This document shows, piece after piece, positions 7,181 through 13,855 of a stretch of 33,283 nucleotides of DNA. The notes under the pieces are model-generated. The model did no database searches and was not told the origin of the DNA. It saw only the letters and a program-made list of their open reading frames with translations. This DNA is from a virus: the IMG/VR virus record IMGVR_UViG_3300025151_000154, positions 1-33,283 of that record, one strand, 5' to 3'. Every line of letters begins with the position of its first letter. Positions within the stretch are counted from its first letter, which is position 1. The position numbers and the translations under genes were made by a program.

Positions 7181-8533
7181 CTAATAAATTCTAATACCAG
7201 TTCTGGCACCTGCCCGAGAATAAACCATATTAAATTCTCTATAAATAAGATAACCTAAAGCATCATTCATGTGATCATATCCATTTTGTTTATCAGGATC
7301 ACCTGTTCTTTCATCATAACTTTGAAGTTCTAAACATTCAATTAAGCGTCTGCAACTGGCATGAATCTCCATTCGCACCCGTCCTTTGGAGTTTTCCAAC
7401 ATAGCCTGTACTGTGGCCACTCTGTCTTTAATGGGCGGATTACTTCTGAGCGCCATGCTTGTAAATCCATAACTTTCAAGAATTGCAATATCTGTCTTTG
7501 AAGCGTTGATTGTTGATCTTGCGGAGCCAGAAGCATCAGGATAAATTAATATTTTGTTTGAAGGATAACGCCTACGCAATTCCTGCGCTAGAGCATCAGT
7601 ATCTTTTTGTTTTGAAATTTCATCAATAATATATAATTTTTCTCCTTCCTGCACTCCTATTACGCAGTTACAATTCATAACATTAAAATCTATACCTACT
7701 TTTAAAATTTCATGTATTGGGTCAAAGTGTAATTTATTTATTATATGTTTAGTCCGATCAAATCTTGAATAAACAGCACCAGTAGTTAAGTTAGTAAAGT
7801 TTCCATTTAGATATGCCTGGATTAACTGGGGCGGATAGTTTTCTAATAAAGAATCAATAAAACCTTCTGGTAAATATGGATTATCGCTAGTTTTTGCTTT
7901 TATTAATCTAGTATCTTCTTTAGCATTTTTTTCAAAAGTTTCAAACGCCCAGGAATGACCTTCTGGAGTAGTAGTAGCATAAAATTGCTGGACATTACCT
8001 GATCTTAATCTTGCTAAAGCCATATTCATAGCCTGTTCTGCATCTCGTTTATTTACAGTATCTGCTTCATCAAAGCCTACAGCGCAAAGGTTTTGACCGC
8101 GTAAACGCTGATAAGTAAGAATTGTTCTAAGTAAAATTGTATGGGTTCCTTCCTGAAACGATAAAACATATTCTGGAAGTGGACTAGCTCTAAATGTATA
8201 TGGTATTTCCCATTCTTCTAATAAATCATTCATAGTCCGCATTAAAATATCACGGAGCATAGGAGAAGTAGGTTCAAAAACAGCTGATATATGACCAACA
8301 TTCATAGCTGCAAGCATAAAAGATTTAGATACCAGAGCATAAGTTTTACCTGCACCGAATCCACAAACTAAAGCTAATTTTCTATGTTCAGTATCATCAC
8401 AGAATTTTTCTTGATGCGGTAATAAATTTTTTTTTATCTTAGTTACTACTTCTTCTGCAGAAGGCAGTTCATACATACCATTTCCGCTTAATACATGACC
8501 TTGTTTAACAGAATCTAGAAAACTCACGAGCAA
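7181..8533 (-). CDS. terL: Terminase large subunit (packaging ATPase/nuclease)
   Basis: A 450-residue protein carrying both terminase domains. In the ATPase domain, Walker A is GFGAGKT at 58-64, Walker B is VGFDEAD with D155-E156, and the coupling motif is YATTTPEG at 185-192. The RNase H-like nuclease domain shows its acidic residues at D282 (VGIDFN), D333 (YPDASG) and D424 (HMNDALG). It cuts concatemers and pumps DNA through the portal. The start overlaps the small-subunit gene by ten bases; a second in-frame ATG (M20) is possible, but the overlap favours the first. Length is normal for the family. Confidence 0.95.
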   Translation of the reverse strand: MLVSFLDSVKQGHVLSGNGMYELPSAEEVVTKIKKNLLPHQEKFCDDTEHRKLALVCGFGAGKTYALVSKSFMLAAMNVGHISAVFEPTSPMLRDILMRTMNDLLEEWEIPYTFRASPLPEYVLSFQEGTHTILLRTILTYQRLRGQNLCAVGFDEADTVNKRDAEQAMNMALARLRSGNVQQFYATTTPEGHSWAFETFEKNAKEDTRLIKAKTSDNPYLPEGFIDSLLENYPPQLIQAYLNGNFTNLTTGAVYSRFDRTKHIINKLHFDPIHEILKVGIDFNVMNCNCVIGVQEGEKLYIIDEISKQKDTDALAQELRRRYPSNKILIYPDASGSARSTINASKTDIAILESYGFTSMALRSNPPIKDRVATVQAMLENSKGRVRMEIHASCRRLIECLELQSYDERTGDPDKQNGYDHMNDALGYLIYREFNMVYSRAGARTGIRIY

Positions 8534-8847
8534 AGATCAGCTAATTTTGCAGCAGTATTTATAGCACCAAGAGCAATATGAAACTGGCCTGCGCGTCTAG
8601 CTTCCATTTGTAAAGTAGAACATTGAGCTAATAAATCAGCAATCATTTGAGGTCTTTCAATATCCCAATCTTTTTTAATATCTTCTCTAGCTTTTTTTAA
8701 ATAATTATCAACTGTAGCTTCTGACACCCCCCAGTTTTCTCTAGCATACCTTAAACAATCTGACCTTCTACCACCTGTTGCTATTATCCGAGAAAGCTTT
8801 TGTACTCTAAGATCTATCTCGATTTTGCTTGATTCAGAAGCTGCCAT
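8524..8847 (-). CDS. terS: Terminase small subunit
   Basis: A 107-residue protein with an N-terminal helix-turn-helix: RSDCLRYARENWGVSEATVDNYLKKAR at about residues 28-54, which should recognise the packaging site. A helical C-terminal half (MIADLLAQCSTLQMEARRAGQFHIALGAINTAAKLADLC) is suited to oligomerisation and contact with the large subunit. It lies directly upstream of and overlaps terL, and begins immediately after the methyltransferase stop. Size, order and fold agree, but small terminases diverge strongly, so the identity leans on context. Confidence 0.82.
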   Translation of the reverse strand: MAASESSKIEIDLRVQKLSRIIATGGRRSDCLRYARENWGVSEATVDNYLKKAREDIKKDWDIERPQMIADLLAQCSTLQMEARRAGQFHIALGAINTAAKLADLCS

Positions 8848-9879
8848 TTAAATATTTTCTGTTTTGAACCAGTGATTATATATTTCTAATGCTACACGCT
8901 GAGTCATAAAAGGGGGAACTGACATACCCATAACATATCTTGGGTCAGACTTTAAAAAGTTAAAATCTTCTGGAAAAGTCTGTAATCTCTTATTTTCTTC
9001 TGCACTTAAAGTACGCGGTGATTGCCAATGAGTCATTCCTGAATTTGCAAGAATAGTTGGCGAAGGCTGATTAGGGTTTAACATACCATAATTAAAAAAA
9101 TAACCTTTACTATGTGCTTTAGATAAACTTTGTCCAGGCTTTACTTTATGCCACAAAGCTCTAGCTGCAGGACCTATTGGTTTTACAAATGATTCTGAAG
9201 TTATTCCTTCGAAAGCAGTTTTACAAGAAATAGGTCTTTCTTTAAATGCAGGTTTAAAAGCTTTTAAATTTAAATCTAATCTTCTAGCAATAAAAAAAGT
9301 TCTTTCTCTTTTCTGCGGAACGCCCATAGCAGCAGAATTAAATAAAAATAACTGCGTTTCATATCCAGCTTTTTTTAAATCATTAAATATTTCTTTTACA
9401 TAACCTCGAGCATTACCAGCTATAAGACCTTTAACATTTTCTGCTACTACAATTTTCGGCTGAAGTAGTTTAGCAGTTTGAATAAAATGAAAAAATAAAT
9501 CATCTAACCTTTGATATTTCTGACCTTCTCTAAATTTAAATTCTTTTCCCCATTTTTTTTCACGCTTGCCTGCCATGCTAAAAGTAGAACAAGGCGGGGA
9601 ACCATCTAAAATATCTAAATTTTTTAATTCTTCTGGTATATTTTCTATTTTATTAAACTCCTGGACTCCCATTTGATAGCTAAATTTAGGCTTATGGTTA
9701 GCTCTATAAATATTCATCATTTCTTCATCTATTTCTACACCGCCTAAAACATTAAATCCTGCAAGTTTGTATCCCATAGTTGAACCGCCACCGCAGTGAA
9801 AACAACTAAAAACATTTAAATTATTTTTTTTAATATCTTTTAATTCTGAAAGATACCAGGCACCAGTTTTTTTATTCAT
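8848..9879 (-). CDS. DNA cytosine-C5 methyltransferase
   Basis: A 343-residue protein with the ordered motifs of C5 cytosine methylases. Motif I is NVFSCFHCGGGSTMGYKLAGF at about 22-42, a variant of FxGxGG. Motif IV is DGSPPCS with catalytic C97. Motif VI is AENVKGL (E147). Motif VIII is GVPQKRERTFFIAR at 186-199. Motifs IX-X are in PSPTILANSG and RTLSAEENKRLQTFP. The target-recognition region, about 205-265, is short. It would methylate phage DNA to resist host restriction, or mark it for packaging or replication. It overlaps the ParB-like gene by four bases and abuts the small terminase, so it is expressed with the packaging genes. No partner endonuclease is seen, so it looks like a solitary methylase. 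Confidence 0.92.
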   Translation of the reverse strand: MNKKTGAWYLSELKDIKKNNLNVFSCFHCGGGSTMGYKLAGFNVLGGVEIDEEMMNIYRANHKPKFSYQMGVQEFNKIENIPEELKNLDILDGSPPCSTFSMAGKREKKWGKEFKFREGQKYQRLDDLFFHFIQTAKLLQPKIVVAENVKGLIAGNARGYVKEIFNDLKKAGYETQLFLFNSAAMGVPQKRERTFFIARRLDLNLKAFKPAFKERPISCKTAFEGITSESFVKPIGPAARALWHKVKPGQSLSKAHSKGYFFNYGMLNPNQPSPTILANSGMTHWQSPRTLSAEENKRLQTFPEDFNFLKSDPRYVMGMSVPPFMTQRVALEIYNHWFKTENI

Positions 9880-10400
9880 TTTTTATTATTAAATTCAAAG
9901 CCACAGCGAGGGCAAGTACAATCAAACTTCTGAAAATCTTCCTCTAGCTGTTCTCGAGAGCCTTCAAAATCTTTTATTTCACCAGAACCTAATAATTCTT
10001 CTAAATCTTCTTCTTCAAAAAACGGTTTTAAATCATAATCCATAGTTAATTCTTCTAAAACCGACCTATCCCAATCTGATAAATCAGAAGATCTATTATC
10101 AGCAATAGCTAAACCAACTTTCTGATCTTCAGTAAGATTAGTTCTTTTAACTGCAATAATTTCATCTCCAGAAGTTTCTATTACTTTAATTTTTTTTAAA
10201 CCAGCAGCTTTAGCACCTTCAATAGTACCATTACCTGCAATAATCGTATTATTTTCATCAATTACAATAGAACGCCCAGTACCAAATTTTTCTAAAGATT
10301 CAGAAATTAATTTAGCAGACCGATCTGTTCTTAATCGTGCGTTTTTTGGGTCTTTGTTTAGATCTTGTATTGAGATCAAATTTTCCGATTTTTCCTGCAT
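9876..10400 (-). CDS. ParB-like domain protein with C-terminal Cys motif
   Basis: A 174-residue protein. Residues 7-75 form a ParB/Srx-like domain: LISIQDLNKDPKNARLRTDRSAKLISESLEKFG, then IVIDENNTIIAGNGTIEGAKAAG, where GNGT replaces the GERR box of chromosomal ParB. The pattern is that of phage ParB-like proteins commonly coupled to DNA methylases. The middle is helical (TNLTEDQKVGLAIADNRSS). The tail has CTCPRCGF at 161-168, a possible half zinc ribbon. These domains hydrolyse CTP or ATP, or nick DNA, in different families; which applies here cannot be told. Coupled by a 4-base overlap to the methyltransferase. Confidence 0.85.
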   Translation of the reverse strand: MQEKSENLISIQDLNKDPKNARLRTDRSAKLISESLEKFGTGRSIVIDENNTIIAGNGTIEGAKAAGLKKIKVIETSGDEIIAVKRTNLTEDQKVGLAIADNRSSDLSDWDRSVLEELTMDYDLKPFFEEEDLEELLGSGEIKDFEGSREQLEEDFQKFDCTCPRCGFEFNNKK

Positions 10401-10575
10401 AATCTAAAGATTTGTCAATTGACTTTAATAGGTTATGAACTGATAATATCAATTCTTTATCAATTGGCATACTTTCTTCAATAGCATTGTCTCTGATAGC
10501 AGCTGCAGTAACTTCTGCTTTTAGTAATAATTTTTTTAAAGAATTAATTACTGGTTTCTGTCTTTCTGATGTCAT
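10312..10575 (-). CDS. Small helical protein overlapping the ParB-like gene
   Basis: An 87-residue protein: two predicted helices (SLKKLLLKAEVTAAAIRDNA and DKELILSVHNLLKSIDKSLDYAGK), then a basic tail (TRSKQRPKKRTIKNRSVC). The last 89 bases are read in a second frame by the ParB-like gene, whose first residues are conserved ParB sequence, so the overlap seems genuine. Its start overlaps the upstream zinc-finger-like gene by 32 bases. No family is recognised. A DNA-associated accessory role is possible from the basic tail. Confidence 0.65.
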   Translation of the reverse strand: MTSERQKPVINSLKKLLLKAEVTAAAIRDNAIEESMPIDKELILSVHNLLKSIDKSLDYAGKIGKFDLNTRSKQRPKKRTIKNRSVC

Positions 10576-11014
10576 TTAAAATGCTTTTAGTATTAGTTAA
10601 TTGTTGTTTAACTTTAAGTATATAACTAGGAAGTTCTGTTTTATTTCCTTTCATATTTTCTTGTCTAATTCTATTTAATTCTTTACAACTAGATTCCCAA
10701 GAATCTTTTCTTAAAGTATGTATTAATCTAGTTTTATCTTTTGGTATATCTACGCCAACATTGTTACAGATATTAGAAGAATCATCTCTAAATCCAGATT
10801 TTGCTATAGATCCATCATCATTTCTCTGAGGAAAAGCAGCTTTACACCAACAAATAATAGCTAAATCATAATTTTGATTATATCCAGGCAGTTCATTTGA
10901 TAAATAACCATCTGAATTATGAACAATTCCAGTATCATTACAAGCAAAACAATTGTAATCTGGAACTCTAAAAGTAATATCTCGATCTATAGAAGATCTT
11001 TTAAAAAAAGTCAT
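10544..11014 (-). CDS. Small cysteine-motif protein, unknown
   Basis: A 156-residue protein with CFACNDTG at 22-29 and CWC at 55-57. The CxxCxxTG pattern followed by CxC is reminiscent of DnaJ-type zinc-binding segments. The C-terminal half is polar and helical (ELNRIRQENMKG, SYILKVKQQLTNTKSILNDI). Similar short zinc proteins often follow replication initiators in phages, and here the initiator gene lies just upstream. It may be an adaptor for DNA or a helicase loader, but there is no direct support. The 3' end overlaps the next gene. Confidence 0.75.
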   Translation of the reverse strand: MTFFKRSSIDRDITFRVPDYNCFACNDTGIVHNSDGYLSNELPGYNQNYDLAIICWCKAAFPQRNDDGSIAKSGFRDDSSNICNNVGVDIPKDKTRLIHTLRKDSWESSCKELNRIRQENMKGNKTELPSYILKVKQQLTNTKSILNDIRKTETSN

Positions 11015-11024
11015 AGTGCGGGTT

Positions 11025-11819
11025 TTAGAATGGAATATTATTCCTGGACTCTAATTGTATCTTGTTTTTTTTCGGTTGTACATAAAGAAATGCTTCATAA
11101 TAACCATCACGTAACCATTTAAACGCATTTGGAAAACAGGTAACAAAACCACCATCTTTTTCAATTTTGTTTTGATCTGCTATAGCTCTTAATAAAGCTT
11201 GCTTTAACTGGCTTTGTATTTTTTTAGAAAGTTTTTTATAGTGCTGATAAGTTAATTTTTTAGATTGACCACTAGCTCTTTTTTTAATTTTCTGGTATTG
11301 ATTCCAAAAATCATTAAATTCATCAGTATATATATTATTTGTTTTAGTTATTTGTTTTAGTTTTATTTGTTTTAGTTCGTGTATCTCTGAGATACCACCC
11401 CCAGTATCTGAGGAAGACTGGTCTGGTATCTGAGAAATACTAGTATCTGAGAAAGACTGCGGTTGTTTACTAGGATTTTGAAGTTCTGGGTGGGTAGTGG
11501 TATTTCTAAGAGACTCACTGGAAGGCGGAGCTACTTTTAATTCATGCCAAACTGTAACTCGATAAGCATTTGTTGCCTGTCCAGAATCATCAACTCTACC
11601 AATTTTTTCTAGCCAACCATTTTCACATAATGATTTAATTACTTTAACTACTTTGTTTCGACCTATCTTTGCATCTTTCGCTATGGTTGCATAAGAAGGC
11701 CAAATATTTGGATAGTAACTCTGTAAAACCCAAAGTACAGCTAATTCATAAGGGTCTATTCTACCTTTTAAAGCAGTTGGTAAACTAACAAAAGGTGTTT
11801 TTTCAGGTATAAAACTCAT
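11025..11819 (-). CDS. Replication initiator-like winged-helix protein (lambda O / DnaD type)
   Basis: A 264-residue protein in three parts. Residues about 8-75 are a winged helix (YELAVLWVLQSYYPNIWPSYATIAKDAKIGRNKVVKVIKSL, then ENGWLEKIGR). Residues about 95-160 are a Ser/Pro/Gln-rich linker. The C-terminal part has FNDFWNQYQKIKKRA and GGFVTCFPNAFKWLRDGYYE, the FWxxYP...ATWL-type module common in phage initiators. It should bind the phage origin and recruit host helicase. Start residues MSFIPEKTPFVSLP look native, so its start codon overlaps that of the divergent RusA gene. It heads the leftward run of packaging genes. Confidence 0.8.
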   Translation of the reverse strand: MSFIPEKTPFVSLPTALKGRIDPYELAVLWVLQSYYPNIWPSYATIAKDAKIGRNKVVKVIKSLCENGWLEKIGRVDDSGQATNAYRVTVWHELKVAPPSSESLRNTTTHPELQNPSKQPQSFSDTSISQIPDQSSSDTGGGISEIHELKQIKLKQITKTNNIYTDEFNDFWNQYQKIKKRASGQSKKLTYQHYKKLSKKIQSQLKQALLRAIADQNKIEKDGGFVTCFPNAFKWLRDGYYEAFLYVQPKKNKIQLESRNNIPF

Positions 11820-12249
11820 GGTTCAAAAAATTTATATAGATGTCAAAGGGTTAGATCCAGCTCCACAGGGAAGTAAAGTCTACTTGGGAAAGGGAAGAAT
11901 GATTGAAAGTTGTAAAAGATTGAAGTCATGGCGGGTTTTAATTAAAAAAGAAATCAAAAAAGCTAATAAAGAAATGATAACTGGACCTTGTGAAGTCCAC
12001 ATTTGTTTTCGTTTATCAAGGCCTAAATATCATTATTTAGCTAGTGGTGAACTAAAAAAAGATGCACCTAAGCATGTAATTACTAAGAATAGAGGTGACT
12101 TAGATAAATTAGTAAGAGCATGTTTTGATTCTTTAACCATGACAGCTATTTCAGATGATGCCACCGTTATACAATTAAATGCAAAAAAAAGGTTCATCAA
12201 TGAATTTGAAGAACCAGGAGCACAAATATTAATTTTAAGTATTAATTAG
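11818..12249 (+). CDS. rusA: RusA-type Holliday junction resolvase
   Basis: A 143-residue protein, normal RusA length is about 120-140. The N-terminus VKGLDPAPQGSK matches the family opening. The active-site region reads NRGDLDKLVRACFDSLTMTAISDDATV, giving D94, D96 and D113/D114 in place of the E. coli triad D70-D72-D91. It is a dimeric, metal-dependent nuclease that cuts four-way junctions, here likely removing branches before packaging. It is alone on the + strand between leftward genes and shares its start triplet with the initiator on the other strand. Confidence 0.9.
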   Translation: MVQKIYIDVKGLDPAPQGSKVYLGKGRMIESCKRLKSWRVLIKKEIKKANKEMITGPCEVHICFRLSRPKYHYLASGELKKDAPKHVITKNRGDLDKLVRACFDSLTMTAISDDATVIQLNAKKRFINEFEEPGAQILILSIN

Positions 12250-12263
12250 TCAAACAGACTTCC

Positions 12264-12352
12264 AACCCGCATTGAGTAGTCTTTTCTCTGTTATGACCAC
12301 TTTGCAGATGAACAGAGTATTTTATCCTCGAAAGGGTTCGACTAGTCTCAAT
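12264..12352. other. Structured convergent gap, possible pseudoknot
   Basis: On the + strand, ATTGAG/CTCAAT (12271-12276/12347-12352) and TAGTC/GACTA (12277-12281/12340-12344) form one stem with a two-base bulge. It encloses the perfect hairpin CTCTGTT/AACAGAG (12286-12292/12311-12317). AACCC at 12264-12268, outside the stem, is complementary to GGGTT at 12334-12338 inside it, which would make a pseudoknot. It fills the gap between rusA and a converging small gene. It may serve as terminator or as a small RNA. Confidence 0.5.
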
Positions 12353-12363
12353 TTAACAGATTT

Positions 12364-12540
12364 TTAGTTTTTGATAAGTTTTTTTAAAGCAACTAATGCC
12401 TTTTCTTTAGTAGAAAAATATGGAGGAATTTCTTTGAAATAGCTTCCAACCCAAATTCCATTTTCATCTATTATCTGCCATAACCAACATTTATAGATGG
12501 CAAAAGAATCTTTGTCTTTAACAACTTTAAATTTTTTCAT
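12364..12540 (-). CDS. 58-residue unknown protein
   Basis: Reads MKKFKVVKDKDSFAIYKCWL, then WQIIDENGIWVGSYFKEIPPYFSTKEKALVALKKLIKN. The sequence looks like a small alpha/beta protein with a WQIIDENG strand-turn and a C-terminal amphipathic helix (KEKALVALKKLI), a pattern seen in small phage proteins of unknown role. It is last in a leftward set of three short genes and lies three bases after the neighbour's end. Confidence 0.65.
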   Translation of the reverse strand: MKKFKVVKDKDSFAIYKCWLWQIIDENGIWVGSYFKEIPPYFSTKEKALVALKKLIKN

Positions 12541-12543
12541 TTT

Positions 12544-12735
12544 TTAATTTTTAATAATTTTCATTTGATTTAAAGGAAAAGTGTTATAACAGCCTATTTC
12601 ACTTTTAAGATCATCTGGTGCATCTACAATAGTAAAATCAGCTATTATTCCACCTAAACCTTTTCTATGATTTTCAGGATCTGCATAAATAAGTCCTAGA
12701 TCATCTTCAATTGTTTGATAAAGAATTTTTTTCAT
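12544..12735 (-). CDS. 63-residue unknown protein
   Basis: A short acidic protein (MKKILYQTIEDDLGLIYADP, then ENHRKGLGGIIADFTIVDAPDDL). No family is recognised. It lies two bases downstream of the 86-residue gene and three bases upstream of the next, so the three form one operon read from the control region at 12999-13143. Position suggests early expression. Confidence 0.7.
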   Translation of the reverse strand: MKKILYQTIEDDLGLIYADPENHRKGLGGIIADFTIVDAPDDLKSEIGCYNTFPLNQMKIIKN

Positions 12736-12737
12736 TA

Positions 12738-12998
12738 TTAAACCTCCACCATTGCGTTATAGTAACCTTCTGCTTTAACAAAATACATATCTTCCCAATC
12801 ATCTTTTTCATCTTTCCAAATGTCTGCTTCACTACCAGTAAAATAAAAAATAGCAGCGTTAACAGCATTTAAATCTTCTTTTTTGATTCTACAAAAAATA
12901 GGATCTTTCCAATCTCCTGTTGGAAAAGGAACTTTATCAAAAGCATCATCTAATTCTTTTTTAGTGAAGCCTGCGAAAACAATTTCAGTTTTTTTCAT
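12738..12998 (-). CDS. 86-residue acidic unknown protein
   Basis: A small acidic protein with MKKTEIVFAGFTKKELDDAF, PFPTGDWKDPIFCRIKKED, AVNAAIFYFTGSEADI and a Trp/Asp-rich WKDEKDDWEDMYFV. Not recognised. Small acidic early proteins are often anti-host or DNA-mimic proteins, but charge alone does not show this. It is the first gene of the leftward early operon; TATAAT on the minus strand at 13030-13025 lies 26 bases before its start. Confidence 0.7.
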   Translation of the reverse strand: MKKTEIVFAGFTKKELDDAFDKVPFPTGDWKDPIFCRIKKEDLNAVNAAIFYFTGSEADIWKDEKDDWEDMYFVKAEGYYNAMVEV

Positions 12999-13061
12999 TT
13001 GAATAACTTGCGGGTTATATACATATTATATAGTGTCTAATCGCTATAAATAACCCTAAAA

Positions 13062-13085
13062 CGTGCAGTTTTGCATACTGTCACG
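13062..13085. promoter_or_regulatory. Dyad, possible operator
   Basis: CGTG-CAGT (13062-13069) and ACTG-t-CACG (13077-13085) are inverted copies around a 7-base centre, with one unpaired T. The site lies between the two divergent TATA-like boxes, as an operator serving both would. No repressor gene was recognised in the window, so the binding protein is unknown. Confidence 0.4.
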
Positions 13086-13098
13086 CATAGCTGTTTAC

Positions 13099-13134
13099 AG
13101 TTATTTAAAGTTATGGCAATATAAATATAGTTAT
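13099..13134 (+). repeat. Three phased AGTTAT direct repeats
   Basis: AGTTAT lies at 13099-13104, 13109-13114 and 13129-13134, that is, one and two helical turns apart. The outer copies extend to AGTTATTT. The set overlaps the probable promoter of the gene at 13144, so an activator array or initiator-binding iterons are both possible. The words are short and AT-rich, so chance is not excluded. Confidence 0.4.
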
Positions 13135-13143
13135 TTCACCCGT

Positions 13144-13437
13144 ATGAAATTATTAACTAAAGAACTTCTAAAGAAGTTACCCCCTCTCGGTCATTCACAG
13201 AAAACCAAAGAGGAGCCCCAAGCTATTGTTAAATGGTTTACACCAGATGCTAACTTTACTTGGTACGTCGCCGAATACAATCCTGAAAATGGTATGTGTT
13301 GGGGATTAGTTGACGGTTTAGCTAAAGAGTTTGGCTATTTCATGCTTGATGAAATAAAAGCCTTACGAGGTCCACTTAAATTACCAGTTGAAAGAGATTG
13401 GTCTTTTGATCCTGTAAATCTAAATTCTTTAGTTTAA
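13144..13437 (+). CDS. DUF2958-like protein
   Basis: From the ATG at 13144 this gives 97 residues starting MKLLTKELLKKLPPLGHSQK. It matches my recollection of DUF2958: KLLTKELLKKLPPL, then WFTPDANFTWYVAEYN, WGLVDGLAKEFGYFMLDEIKALRGPLKLPVERD. The frame continues back to a GTG at 13063, but that extension runs through the control repeats and is not family-like, so the later start is preferred. DUF2958 proteins occur in plasmids and phages with no known function. First gene of the rightward early operon; its stop overlaps the next start (TAATG). Confidence 0.82.
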   Translation: MKLLTKELLKKLPPLGHSQKTKEEPQAIVKWFTPDANFTWYVAEYNPENGMCWGLVDGLAKEFGYFMLDEIKALRGPLKLPVERDWSFDPVNLNSLV

Positions 13438-13568
13438 TGAAAAATCTATTTCTTTATTTAGCAGTGGGCTTTATTAGCTACACTGCTTTTTCTGACTCTT
13501 TACATAAGAGTACTCAAATTCACTGTAATAGTGGAATAGAACGCGCCTGTCAGGCTTTAGCAAAATGA
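13437..13568 (+). CDS. 43-residue exported peptide
   Basis: Reads MKNLFLYLAVGFISYTAFSD then SLHKSTQIHCNSGIERACQALAK. The first 20 residues look like a signal peptide or membrane anchor; the rest has two cysteines (positions 30 and 38) that could pair in the periplasm. Start and stop overlap both neighbours (TAATG and ATGA), good evidence that it is translated. No family is recognised. An early exported peptide could act on the host envelope, for instance in superinfection exclusion, but that is a guess. Confidence 0.65.
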   Translation: MKNLFLYLAVGFISYTAFSDSLHKSTQIHCNSGIERACQALAK

Positions 13569-13855
13569 AAACTGTTAAAGCTTTAAAAGGCGAATGTCCT
13601 GAACTTATGGATTTTTATTTTTATCTTAGTAATAATTTTTTAATGGCAGTTCCTACTTTAGTAGATGGTACACCTGATACTTTAGATGATTCTGTTATAG
13701 AAGAATGGGTTGCTTTAGATGAACTATCACATAAGGCACTTATTGAATTACTTTCTATTTATAGAAAACTATTTAGTTTAGATTTTCCTTGTGATGAACT
13801 TACTAAAGTTTATGTTCAAGGTTTAAAAACAAAAAAAATTGAGGTTTATGCATGA
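13565..13855 (+). CDS. 96-residue acidic unknown protein
   Basis: Helical and acidic, with KGECPELMDFYFYLSNNFLM, DDSVIEEWVALDELSHKALIELLSIYRKLF and two further cysteines or charged turns. Not recognised. It is coupled by 4-base overlaps to the small exported peptide upstream and to the exonuclease downstream, so it belongs to the early recombination operon. Confidence 0.75.
   Translation: MKTVKALKGECPELMDFYFYLSNNFLMAVPTLVDGTPDTLDDSVIEEWVALDELSHKALIELLSIYRKLFSLDFPCDELTKVYVQGLKTKKIEVYA

Larger units (their letters stand above)
12999..13143. promoter_or_regulatory. Divergent early control region with inverted and direct repeats
   Basis: This 145-base AT-rich gap separates leftward and rightward early operons. 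It contains TATAAT on the minus strand (13030-13025), well placed for the leftward genes although its -35 is weak. TATAAATA occurs on the + strand at 13045 and 13120. GGGTTAT/ATAACCC form an inverted repeat at 13012-13018/13050-13056. A second dyad is CGTGCAGT/ACTGtCACG at 13062-13085. AGTTAT occurs at 13099, 13109 and 13129, spaced 10 and 20 bases. It probably holds divergent promoters with an operator and might be the replication origin. Confidence 0.6.

Noticed and set aside
12331-12352. GGTTCGACT resembling a tRNA T-loop
   Set aside because: The flanks do not form the 5-bp T stem and no other arms are found; the segment is better explained by the stem to 12271-12281.
13063-13143. GTG start for the DUF2958-like gene
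   Set aside because: The extension crosses the dyad and phased repeats and lacks family similarity; ATG 13144 gives the family start.
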